Source of the DNA: Anaerostipes amylophilus
Lineage (GTDB): Bacteria; Bacillota; Clostridia; Lachnospirales; Lachnospiraceae
Direction: 5' to 3'
Length of the DNA: 64,000 nt
Assembly (NCBI RefSeq): GCF_025567365.1
Contig: NZ_JAOQJG010000005.1
Location: forward strand, 213,054 to 277,053
Below are positions 1 through 7,075 of this stretch, one piece after another; position 1 is the stretch's first letter; each line of letters begins with the position of its first letter. The notes beneath the pieces are model-generated. The model did no database searches. It saw nothing but the letters and a program-made list of their open reading frames with translations, and had not been told where the DNA came from. The position numbers were made by a program, and so were the translations under genes.

Positions 1-972
1 ATAACCCATATCGCGGTAATATTCTGCCAGTGTAAGCCCTGTATAAATAGACGCTTCACGTGCTGCCACTGGCATATTAGACGTATTAGCGATCAGTGTT
101 GTTCGGTCCATCAATGGATTTCCACTCTTTGGATCGACTAATTCTGAGAATTCTTCCAATACCTGCGTCATTTCATTTCCACGTTCCCCGCATCCGATAT
201 AAATAATGATATCCGCATCGGACCATTTGGCGATCTGGTGCTGGGTCATTGTCTTTCCAGTACCAAACCCGCCTGGGATCGCTGCTGTTCCACCTTTTGC
301 GATTGGAAACATGGTATCCAGTATTCTCTGTCCTGTGACCAATGGCACACATGCCGGAATTCGATCGTATACTGGCCTTGGAACCCTAATTGGCCATCTC
401 TGGATCATTGTTAAAATCTTCTCTGTTCCATCATCTAATCTTAATGTGATCATATGATCTTTGATCGTATGTTCTCCATCAGATGCCACAAAGGTAACCG
501 TTCCTGTAAGATCTGGAGGTACCATGCATTTGTGTACGATCGCTCTTGTCTCCTGCACTTCGGCATAGATGTCTCCTCCATGAAGAACATCTCCTTCATT
601 GACAACCAGTTTTGTATCCCACAACTTCTGTATATCAAGCGAATCTACACTGATACCTCTTGTGATAAATGCACCTGCATTTTCAGCAATTCTCTCAAGC
701 GGGCGTTCAATTCCATCAAAAATATTATCTAAGATTCCGGGAGCCAATGTAACAGATACTGCTTCTCCGCTTGCTTCCACGATCTCTCCCGGTCTTAACC
801 CAGATGTTTCCTCATAGACCTGTATCGTTGTTCGGTCTTTATCCAGCGAAATGACTTCTCCGACTAACTTTTCTTTGCCGACATAAACCATTTCTGACAT
901 CTTAAATCCAGTATTTCCAGCCAGATAAATGACAGGTCCGTTGATTCCATAAATTGTTCCAGTCTTACTCAC
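1..972 (-). CDS. ntpA: V-type ATP synthase subunit A, N-terminal part (runs off the window)
   Basis: Catalytic subunit of the cytosolic V1 head; it binds and hydrolyses (or makes) ATP. About 324 codons are inside the window out of the roughly 590 usual for the family; the 3' end lies beyond position 1. The N-terminal beta-barrel opens with SKTGTIYGINGPVIY. The long 'non-homologous' insert typical of A subunits follows, then the P-loop GGFGTGKT near residue 240 and the motif IGCGERGNEM after it. The start is a GTG at 972 that overlaps the end of the subunit E gene by 8 bases, which implies translational coupling. It is the last visible gene of the minus-strand operon; B and D are expected to the left. 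Identity is certain from the motifs and the neighbours. Confidence 0.96.
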   Translation of the reverse strand, partial: MSKTGTIYGINGPVIYLAGNTGFKMSEMVYVGKEKLVGEVISLDKDRTTIQVYEETSGLRPGEIVEASGEAVSVTLAPGILDNIFDGIERPLERIAENAGAFITRGISVDSLDIQKLWDTKLVVNEGDVLHGGDIYAEVQETRAIVHKCMVPPDLTGTVTFVASDGEHTIKDHMITLRLDDGTEKILTMIQRWPIRVPRPVYDRIPACVPLVTGQRILDTMFPIAKGGTAAIPGGFGTGKTMTQHQIAKWSDADIIIYIGCGERGNEMTQVLEEFSELVDPKSGNPLMDRTTLIANTSNMPVAAREASIYTGLTLAEYYRDMGY

Positions 973-1552
973 CTGTCACACCCCCTTTAAAGGTAAATTC
1001 TTCGTATTCTTTCTCCAAGGCTCCCGAAAATGAGTGATCGATCAAAATATTTCTTCCCGGAATGACTGAACGGATTCCTCCGATAAAATCTTCCTCACTA
1101 ACTGTGACTGTCATTCCTGTCCGTTTTTCAAGAAATTCTTTCTTATCCTGATCGGAGCTGTTAATATAGATCGTCAGTGGATTCCCATCTGCAAATCTTG
1201 CTGCTTTGGCAATATAGGATACGAGCAATTCTTTGTATTCTTCCGTTTTCATATATTCATCGGTCATCTCACGGACCTCCTCAAACAGCTTGTTTTTCAG
1301 TTCATTTTGAACACGGCTTAACTGCCTTCGAAGTTTTAATTGTCCTTTGGATGTTGCTGTATTTAACTGCTGCCTTGCCGATGCTGTTTCGGTCTTAATT
1401 CTCGTATCTGCCTGCATCACAGCTTCTTGTTTATGTGTCTTGAACACGCTTTCCAAAGCCTTCTGATGCTGGTCTATGATTTCATTTCCTCTGGCTCTCG
1501 CCTCTTCCATGGCAGCTTCCCTGATATGTGAAATCTTTTCTTCTACTGTCAC
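965..1552 (-). CDS. ntpE: V-type ATP synthase subunit E (peripheral stalk)
   Basis: Peripheral-stalk subunit that forms a heterodimeric coiled coil with the small H/G subunit and ties V1 to the membrane part. The N-terminal half is rich in Lys/Glu/Gln/Ala and has the look of a long right-handed coiled coil (about residues 10-110). The C-terminal globular half contains the family-like stretch IGGIRSVIPGRNILIDHS. At 195 residues it has the normal length. A GTG at 1552 is preferred over the more upstream GTG at 1561, because the AAGGAAGG ribosome site sits about 8 bases before the former and directly abuts the latter. It lies between F and A in the operon and overlaps A. Confidence 0.93.
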   Translation of the reverse strand: MTVEEKISHIREAAMEEARARGNEIIDQHQKALESVFKTHKQEAVMQADTRIKTETASARQQLNTATSKGQLKLRRQLSRVQNELKNKLFEEVREMTDEYMKTEEYKELLVSYIAKAARFADGNPLTIYINSSDQDKKEFLEKRTGMTVTVSEEDFIGGIRSVIPGRNILIDHSFSGALEKEYEEFTFKGGVTGE

Positions 1553-1579
1553 ATTCGTCACCTTCCTTCTACAGCCGGC

Positions 1580-1888
1580 TTATAATTTCAATCCGATCGC
1601 CTCATTGACATAAGACGTGATAAAATCTTTCTTCCGCCCAGTTCCGTGCCGGTCAGGAATCTCGATCAGAAGCGGCATCTTGCGTTCCAGTTTGATCTCA
1701 TCGATCAGTTCTGGAAATTCTCTTCCAAACTTCTCTGTCAAAAGCACGATCCCAATCTCTGGATCGCTCATAGCTTTTTCAATCACTTCTTTTAGTTCAT
1801 CCCTCTCATGAACCACGACTCCATCAACTCCGGCTAACCGCATTCCTGTCAATGTATCTACGTTATCACTGATCAAATACATTTTCAT
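1580..1888 (-). CDS. ntpG: V-type ATP synthase subunit F (central stalk)
   Basis: Small central-stalk subunit that sits on the D rotor shaft and modulates ATPase activity. The 102-residue product starts MKMYLISDNVDTLTGMRLAG. The pattern of a short beta strand followed by D-x-x-T/L-x-G-x-R-L-A-G is typical of bacterial and archaeal F subunits, as is the later IGIVLLTEKF. ATG 1888 was chosen because AGGAAG lies 8 bases upstream; a GTG at 1897 is also in frame but overlaps that ribosome site. It is separated by 17 bases from the subunit K gene and by 27 from subunit E, in one operon. Confidence 0.92.
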   Translation of the reverse strand: MKMYLISDNVDTLTGMRLAGVDGVVVHERDELKEVIEKAMSDPEIGIVLLTEKFGREFPELIDEIKLERKMPLLIEIPDRHGTGRKKDFITSYVNEAIGLKL

Positions 1889-1905
1889 AAATATCACTTC
1901 CTGAT

Positions 1906-2346
1906 CTATCCAAGTTTACCGATGATCATAAATGAAATGATCAATCCATACAGACACACACCTTCTGCCAGACCTACGAAGATCAAGGATTTACCTAATG
2001 CACTTGGATCTTCGCTGATCGCACCTAAGGCTGCACTTGCAGCACTCGCTACGGCGATACCCCCACCAACGCAGGAAAGTCCAGTTGATAATGCTGCTGC
2101 CAGATATCCTAATCCTGTACTCATTCCAGCATCAGAGCTTGCCTGCGCTGCCTGTACCGGATCTGTGATAAACATCATCACTCCGGCGATTACAATGATT
2201 CCGAAGAAGAAAAATGCGTTAAATGCAATGCTTCGTTTATAACGTTTCTTTGTTCTCTCTCCATGAAGAAAATAACCAAAAGGAATAAATATACTTAAAA
2301 TTAATGCTGCGATGATCACTAATTTGATTGCTAATGTCATAACCAT
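1906..2346 (-). CDS. ntpK: V-type ATP synthase subunit K (proteolipid rotor ring)
   Basis: Membrane rotor subunit that carries ions across the membrane. At 146 residues it has four hydrophobic segments (about 5-27, 43-62, 76-110 and 118-142). Only the last hairpin looks like a classic proteolipid: a Gly/Ala-rich helix (AAALSTGLSCVGGGIAVASA) followed by a helix with the ion-binding Glu in GLAEGVCLYG. The first hairpin is joined by a charged loop (HGERTKKRYKRS) and shows no equivalent acidic residue, so each subunit seems to supply one ion site. AGGAGG lies 8 bases before the ATG. Whether it carries Na+ or H+ cannot be decided by eye. It lies between I and F in the operon. Confidence 0.92.
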   Translation of the reverse strand: MVMTLAIKLVIIAALILSIFIPFGYFLHGERTKKRYKRSIAFNAFFFFGIIVIAGVMMFITDPVQAAQASSDAGMSTGLGYLAAALSTGLSCVGGGIAVASAASAALGAISEDPSALGKSLIFVGLAEGVCLYGLIISFMIIGKLG

Positions 2347-2358
2347 AACCGATACCTC

Positions 2359-4308
2359 CTAATTTTCCTTGCCTGCATGATTGTCATATGGATGGAATTC
2401 TCTTCCTGATCCCGTGTAGAAACGGCTGAACATCTCATAATATTCCAGACGTAATACCTGAATTCCGACAACCAGACCTTCCAGTCCGCACACGATAATA
2501 TTTCCAAGAACAATGATGATCCAGTTTGGATTTCCTGCCCCGTCTGTGATGCCTCCAAGCATCAAAACAACTTCCATCATTGCCGCATGGCTCACTGCAA
2601 ATGCTCCGATACGCACAAATGAGATTGTGTTGGAGAAGAAACTTAACATCGTCTCAAACAGTTCAAAAAATCCCTGTACCAAAAACATTCCGACACCGCC
2701 TTCTGCTTTTGGTTTCTTTCCTTCGACCAGCTGTCCTAATGGTTCCTTTAACAAAAACAGTATGACTGGAATTCCAAGGAAAATGACCATCATGATATTT
2801 CCTGGTGTTTTGTGTCCTGTCATATAAAGCACGATCGTTAAGACAAGGAATCCATAAAATACAAGTCCTGCAACTCCATTTGGACTAAAAAATAAATTTT
2901 CTTTATCCCCTCGTTTCTTTGCATTGATGATCTGAAATACCATCGCAAGCAGGATCAGTGCCATACCAAATGCAACCGCCACGATAAATACGGTATTTAA
3001 CTGTCCGACAAATGGTAATTTCATCATTGCATGCATTGGCGATAACCACATCGGCTTGATAATCGTTCCTTCAAATCCAAAGAAACTTCCGAACATAAAT
3101 CCAAAGAATGTAGAGAAGATTCCAGCTATCGAAATGATTCCTGCAAGATTCCATTTCTTGATCTTATATAGTAATCCCCCACCGATAAACAAACACAATC
3201 CCTGACCAACATCACCAAACATGGCTCCAAAAATAAAGGTATAAGTCAGTGCCACAAAAATGGTTGGGTCCATCTCATCATGGGATGGCAGTCCATACAT
3301 TCTGATAAACATTTCAAACGGTTTAAAGAATTTTGGGTTCTGTAATTTTGTCGGTGGATCACCGAAGAATTTTTCTCGGCCTTCTTCGACGATGATCGTG
3401 ATTCGATCATCATCTTTTGTCTCTTCGATAAATGCCTGCGTATCTTTTTCACTCATCCAGCCACAGAGAATGTAGTAATCTTCCTGTTCTTCATTTTCCA
3501 TGCAGGCTGCCATTTTACGAACATCAAAGTTGTTGGATAATTCCTCTAACTTATATCTGGCACCTCGGATCTTCTTTGCCTTCACAGATAAGAAATCTTT
3601 CATCTGTTTCTGGACATTTTTAATTTCTTTTTCAATCTCATCGATCTGATTTCTTAGATTCCTGCAGATTTCTGCTGGCATTCCCTCGTAATCATCTGGG
3701 AGTGATATCGTTTCAAAATGCAGAGATTTAAACGTTGAATCGATTTTTCCCATTTCTTTATGTGCTGCAAAATAGCATCCGTACACATAATTTTCATTCC
3801 GGACTCCCTCCAAAAAGATCGCATTGAGATCATCAAATAAATATTTTTCAAGTTTCTGATAATACTCTACGTTTACCCGTCCAAATCTGACTTTCATATA
3901 CTGGTAACCGTAAACTTCTTTTAAATTTAACTCTAAAGGCTGAAACGGTTCAAGTTCATGAAGCCTTTCTAAGAATTCTTCTTTCTGCTTCTTTAACCGG
4001 TCTTCTCTCGCCTTAAGATCCAGATAATCATGATTGAGATCCCGGATCATTGTAAGGATCTCATCTGCCGTAAGAGAGGTATCCATCTCCCCTTTTGGCT
4101 GTGCAAGCATCGCTACATATTGTTCCGCTTTGGAAAGCGGTTCTTTGTAAGGATTCACATCCATAAACGGCATGAGGTTATCTGTCGTCTTCAATTCTGT
4201 GATCGCATTTTCCAGCTGCATTTCGTATTTGGAAAGATAAGATGCACTTACCCTGTCAATATCAGTTCTCGGACCGGAAATGCTTAAGAATTTCATCTTT
4301 ACGATCAT
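2359..4308 (-). CDS. ntpI: V-type ATP synthase subunit I (membrane stator)
   Basis: Stator 'a' subunit that forms the ion half-channels against the K ring. At 649 residues it has the usual family length. The N-terminal ~340 residues are hydrophilic with coiled-coil stretches (for example around EEIEKEIKNVQKQMKD). The C-terminal ~300 residues hold about seven or eight membrane helices, including the FGAMFGDVGQGL segment and the conserved Arg-containing helix FVRIGAFAVSHAAM. The start ATG has AGGAGG 9 bases upstream and overlaps the stop of the subunit C gene (ATGA), so the two are translationally coupled. Confidence 0.95.
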   Translation of the reverse strand: MIVKMKFLSISGPRTDIDRVSASYLSKYEMQLENAITELKTTDNLMPFMDVNPYKEPLSKAEQYVAMLAQPKGEMDTSLTADEILTMIRDLNHDYLDLKAREDRLKKQKEEFLERLHELEPFQPLELNLKEVYGYQYMKVRFGRVNVEYYQKLEKYLFDDLNAIFLEGVRNENYVYGCYFAAHKEMGKIDSTFKSLHFETISLPDDYEGMPAEICRNLRNQIDEIEKEIKNVQKQMKDFLSVKAKKIRGARYKLEELSNNFDVRKMAACMENEEQEDYYILCGWMSEKDTQAFIEETKDDDRITIIVEEGREKFFGDPPTKLQNPKFFKPFEMFIRMYGLPSHDEMDPTIFVALTYTFIFGAMFGDVGQGLCLFIGGGLLYKIKKWNLAGIISIAGIFSTFFGFMFGSFFGFEGTIIKPMWLSPMHAMMKLPFVGQLNTVFIVAVAFGMALILLAMVFQIINAKKRGDKENLFFSPNGVAGLVFYGFLVLTIVLYMTGHKTPGNIMMVIFLGIPVILFLLKEPLGQLVEGKKPKAEGGVGMFLVQGFFELFETMLSFFSNTISFVRIGAFAVSHAAMMEVVLMLGGITDGAGNPNWIIIVLGNIIVCGLEGLVVGIQVLRLEYYEMFSRFYTGSGREFHPYDNHAGKEN

Positions 4309-5372
4309 GATGCATTACCTCCTTGACGTCGTTGTTGTCTCACCAAATACTGTAATGTCTCTCGTTGTGATAATCCGTAGCGGATACATTCCAGTGCCGT
4401 GGTGATCTTATAAGTCTCTTCCTCCTTTAAAAATAAATATTGTTGTATACTCGCCAGAGAATATGGATGGTTTCTGTAAGCGATCGTTAGGATATGTTCT
4501 ACACATTCATTTACCACGCTTTCCATCTGCACCTGTTCTCCGAACTCATATTTCTTTCCGTAATAAGTTTCATTTAATCTTCTTGTGAATTCTTCCACCG
4601 ATGGTGCTTCAACCAGATCTTTAAATTCCTGATTGCTTAGTTTATGTTGAATCGGAATTAACAATGTATAAATGTCTGGTGCGAGCATATGGTAATATTT
4701 CTTTGCCCTGTAAATCCATTGAAGATTTAATAGATCGATCTTGGCTCCTAATTCTTTTGTGAGCATCTCCTGATCTTTTTTGTTCCAGTTTCCTTTGCGT
4801 GCTTTCCACATCATGGAAAAATAATATAAATCCAATGCCAGCTCATAATCCGCTAATGTCGATGCTCCTGATTCCCTGATCCTTGAAAGTGGAGCGTAAT
4901 ATTCTGTATTCTTCAGATAATCAACCAGATGGTCGATATTCTTTGCCGTTACCAGCTGATCGATTCGAATCTTTGAATACTTATCAAAAAACGGCTTTTT
5001 GTAATTTAGATCAAATGGTACATTGCTGTGATTAAATACAATCCTTAAACAATATCGAATCAAGTCAACTTCATAGCGTTTCATAAAAATCTTTAAAAAC
5101 TCTTTTTGCTGCATATCTGCGAAACGGTAAAGTCTTGTATAATCATCATACAATGACTGGATCAGAACTTTTTCGATATTTCCTCTGTGATACAGTGATT
5201 CATCCATCTGATTGATAAATTTTCCGTACGATTTCGTCTGTTTCAGATATTCGATAATATCTGTCACTGTATTCATGGAAGCCAGCCGTTCATAATCCTG
5301 CGGCTTTAAAAGCTTTGCACGCATTGCTGCGACTTTCGTCACAATTCCGCTGTAGCGCATCACATCTCTCAA
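4305..5372 (-). CDS. ntpC: V-type ATP synthase subunit C (d-type central stalk)
   Basis: Funnel-shaped subunit that sits on the K ring and holds the central shaft. The 355-residue product has the family's helical repeats, with Y-x-x-R-x-x-x-L-L near the N-terminus (KVAAMRAKLLKPQDYERL) and R-K-G-N-W-N in the middle. I prefer a TTG start at 5372, because AGGAGG lies 8 bases before it; a GTG at 5378 would leave only 2 bases. The stop overlaps the subunit I start (ATGA). The upstream subunit H gene ends 12 bases before. Confidence 0.92.
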   Translation of the reverse strand: MRDVMRYSGIVTKVAAMRAKLLKPQDYERLASMNTVTDIIEYLKQTKSYGKFINQMDESLYHRGNIEKVLIQSLYDDYTRLYRFADMQQKEFLKIFMKRYEVDLIRYCLRIVFNHSNVPFDLNYKKPFFDKYSKIRIDQLVTAKNIDHLVDYLKNTEYYAPLSRIRESGASTLADYELALDLYYFSMMWKARKGNWNKKDQEMLTKELGAKIDLLNLQWIYRAKKYYHMLAPDIYTLLIPIQHKLSNQEFKDLVEAPSVEEFTRRLNETYYGKKYEFGEQVQMESVVNECVEHILTIAYRNHPYSLASIQQYLFLKEEETYKITTALECIRYGLSQRETLQYLVRQQRRQGGNAS

Positions 5373-5384
5373 TGACACCGCCTC

Positions 5385-5696
5385 CTATACTTTGATCACC
5401 CGCTCTAGTATCTGCCTTGCATACTCGCTGCGATGTTCTTTGAAGTCTTGTTTTAAAACTTCTATTTCATTGTTATTTTGTTCTTCCTGTTTCTTTAGAA
5501 GATTTTCCATGTTTGTTGCAAGATCCGACTGAATCTTTAATATCTTCTCATTTGTGTCCTTTTCCATATCCGCATCAAATGTATCCCGCTGCTTTTGCAT
5601 TTTCATTTCCATCTGATGCTTTTGTTCCTGCGCGCCATCTACGATCGAACGCGCTGTCATTTCGATCTCTGAAAGTTTCTCTGCAATTCTCTCCAT
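5385..5696 (-). CDS. V-type ATP synthase small coiled-coil subunit (H/G-like)
   Basis: First gene of the ATPase operon. At 103 residues it is almost entirely heptad-rich and charged (for example EQKHQMEMKMQKQRDTF and KKQEEQNNNEIEVLKQ), without membrane segments. The family expectation is that it pairs with subunit E to form the peripheral stalk. Sequence conservation in this subunit is poor, so the call rests on composition, length and position directly upstream of C-I-K-F-E-A. AGGAGG lies 8 bases before the ATG. Confidence 0.82.
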   Translation of the reverse strand: MERIAEKLSEIEMTARSIVDGAQEQKHQMEMKMQKQRDTFDADMEKDTNEKILKIQSDLATNMENLLKKQEEQNNNEIEVLKQDFKEHRSEYARQILERVIKV

Positions 5697-5912
5697 CAGT
5701 TAAACCTCCTTTCATACCAACCATTGTAGTCCTTTGCGTTTATTTTTACCAGTATTTTATCTGATTTTTTTCATTAATTTAGCAATTATTCACAATTTTC
5801 CGACAATTTTTCATGATCTGTTGTGTGTTATAGCCTCTCTCATTTCTTGAAATTTTATTCTCTCAACAAATATTTCTGCTTTATAGAATTTTCCTATAGC
5901 CAGAAAAAAAGC
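5697..5912. other. AT-rich leader region upstream of the V-ATPase operon
   Basis: No gene is visible. This region must hold the minus-strand promoter of the ATPase operon, but I could not find a pair of hexamers at good spacing. Candidate -10-like elements are weak (TACAAT at 5723-5728 and TAAAAT near 5753-5758, minus strand). The remainder is T-rich on the plus strand. Confidence 0.5.
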
Positions 5913-5941
5913 TTGCACCCCCCCCGAAAATATTGTATACT
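5913..5941 (+). promoter_or_regulatory. Sigma-A type promoter with a C8 tract in its spacer
   Basis: -35 TTGCAC at 5913-5918, a spacer of exactly 17 bases, and -10 TATACT at 5936-5941. A run of eight C (5918-5925) begins at the last base of the -35 and fills the upstream spacer. Slippage in such a run would change the spacer length and hence promoter strength. No long gene follows on the plus strand; the transcript would end at the terminator at 6056-6102. Confidence 0.6.
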
Positions 5942-5947
5942 GGTAAT

Positions 5948-6102
5948 AGATTTTTGTAGTACATTAATCTGAATACTTACAAGAGGCGATGCTCCCATCG
6001 CCTCTATCCCCTTATGAATAAGCAAGAGTTATACCATGTATTTTTTAATATGTTAAAAAGAGACAAGTTGTGATTTTGATATTTTTCACACTTGTCTCTT
6101 TT
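5948..6102 (+). ncRNA. Candidate small RNA or short transcript (about 155 nt)
   Basis: The interval is bounded by the 5913-5941 promoter and a strong terminator hairpin. It contains a perfect 9-bp stem-loop (arms AGAGGCGAT / ATCGCCTCT, loop GCTCCC, about 5982-6005). A 19-codon frame (ATG 6014 to TGA 6073) beginning MNKQELYHVFF is present, but it has no ribosome site and runs into the terminator. It does not resemble 6S RNA, tmRNA, RNase P RNA or a riboswitch that I know. The call is inferred from the layout alone. Confidence 0.35.
6056..6102. terminator. Strong bidirectional terminator
   Basis: Long imperfect stem with arms beginning AAAAGAGACAAG and ending CTTGTCTCTTTT and a single bulged T. 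It is flanked by T-rich sequence on both strands. It can end the plus-strand short transcript and also minus-strand transcripts coming from the pseudogene at 6144-7049. Confidence 0.85.
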
Positions 6103-6143
6103 CTCGTTTTAATTTTTAATTTATACCTTTAACACTCTCATCA

Positions 6144-7049
6144 TTATATAAACACACGGCAGCTTTTCTGGCAAAAGCAGATTCCATATTTCAATATCTT
6201 TTCATATCCCTCATTGGTCAAACCATCTGCATATCCTTTTTCATCGATCTGATTTAATGCCTCTTTACATTTCTCTTCCATCTGCGTAAATTTCTCAGCA
6301 TACTTAAGTTCCAGAATCACTGCCGGTTTCTTTTCATCATAAGGTTTTAATAAAATATCTGGTCTTCCATTTCCGCTTTCTCTGTTTGAAAGAATCTCAT
6401 AGTCTTCCAAACTGCTTAAATCTTTTGATCTTACACTCTTTTTAAACCATTCCTGTATCGTATTCTGATAGATATATCTCACTTCTTCATTTGGAATTAC
6501 CAGTTTCAGATAAACTGTATTTCCTTCAAGCAGCTAACCTGTCATTTTTAGATATCCTGTAAAGAATAAAAAGTTCCATAAATTATCTTGTGATTCTTTG
6601 ATATCAGCATAGGTAATATCTTCATGCGCTGGTTTTTTTATTTCTTTGCCTGCGATCAATTCTTCAATTTCTTTTCTGACACTAGAATCTGCTGTTTCAA
6701 TTAGTTCTTTTATAATACTATTTGATGATGTATTGGACCAGTATGGCTTTGGAAATGCAATCTGGTTTGTGATCGCTGTTTTGATATAATTTACGACACT
6801 CCATGAATTGTAAACTTCTGTATTTCCAAACAAGTAGCCATCATACCATCGTTTTAATTCTTCTTTTTTCTCTGATATTCCGTAATAATACAGCATTTCT
6901 TCTACTTCTGGTTGTGTAAATCCAAAATATCTTGCATAATTCTCATTTAGAATTGATATGATTTCTAAATTGTTAAGTCCTGTAAAAATGCTTTCTTTGC
7001 TGACTCTTAGGCACCCTGTGATCACTGCAAATTCAAGGCTGTCATTGCT
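6144..7049 (-). pseudogene. Broken AAA-ATPase-like / PD-(D/E)XK family gene
   Basis: Two pieces in the same frame form one decayed gene. The upstream piece (to 6534) has the mid-region of the AAA-ATPase-like family: FAVITGCLRVSKESIFTGL, then YDGYLFGNTEVYNSWSV. The downstream piece (6144-6482 and the bases before it) has the PD-(D/E)XK domain with GRPDILLKPYDEKKPAVI and LELKYAE. They are separated by one in-frame TAG at 6534-6536, and the frame reads through as GYLKMTG-stop-LLEGNTVYLKLVIPNEE. The N-terminal half, including the P-loop, is missing: in frame, the conserved sequence stops about 10 codons after an upstream TAG. Intact relatives are about 500-550 residues and often occur in many copies in gut anaerobes. 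It sits just downstream of the sensor kinase gene. Confidence 0.85.
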
Positions 7050-7075
7050 CTTCCCTCCTTTCTATTTGTAATCTA

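Noticed and set aside
6014..6073. 19-codon ORF in the candidate small RNA as a peptide gene
   Set aside because: No ribosome site and it runs into the terminator stem; kept only as a possibility in the small RNA entry.
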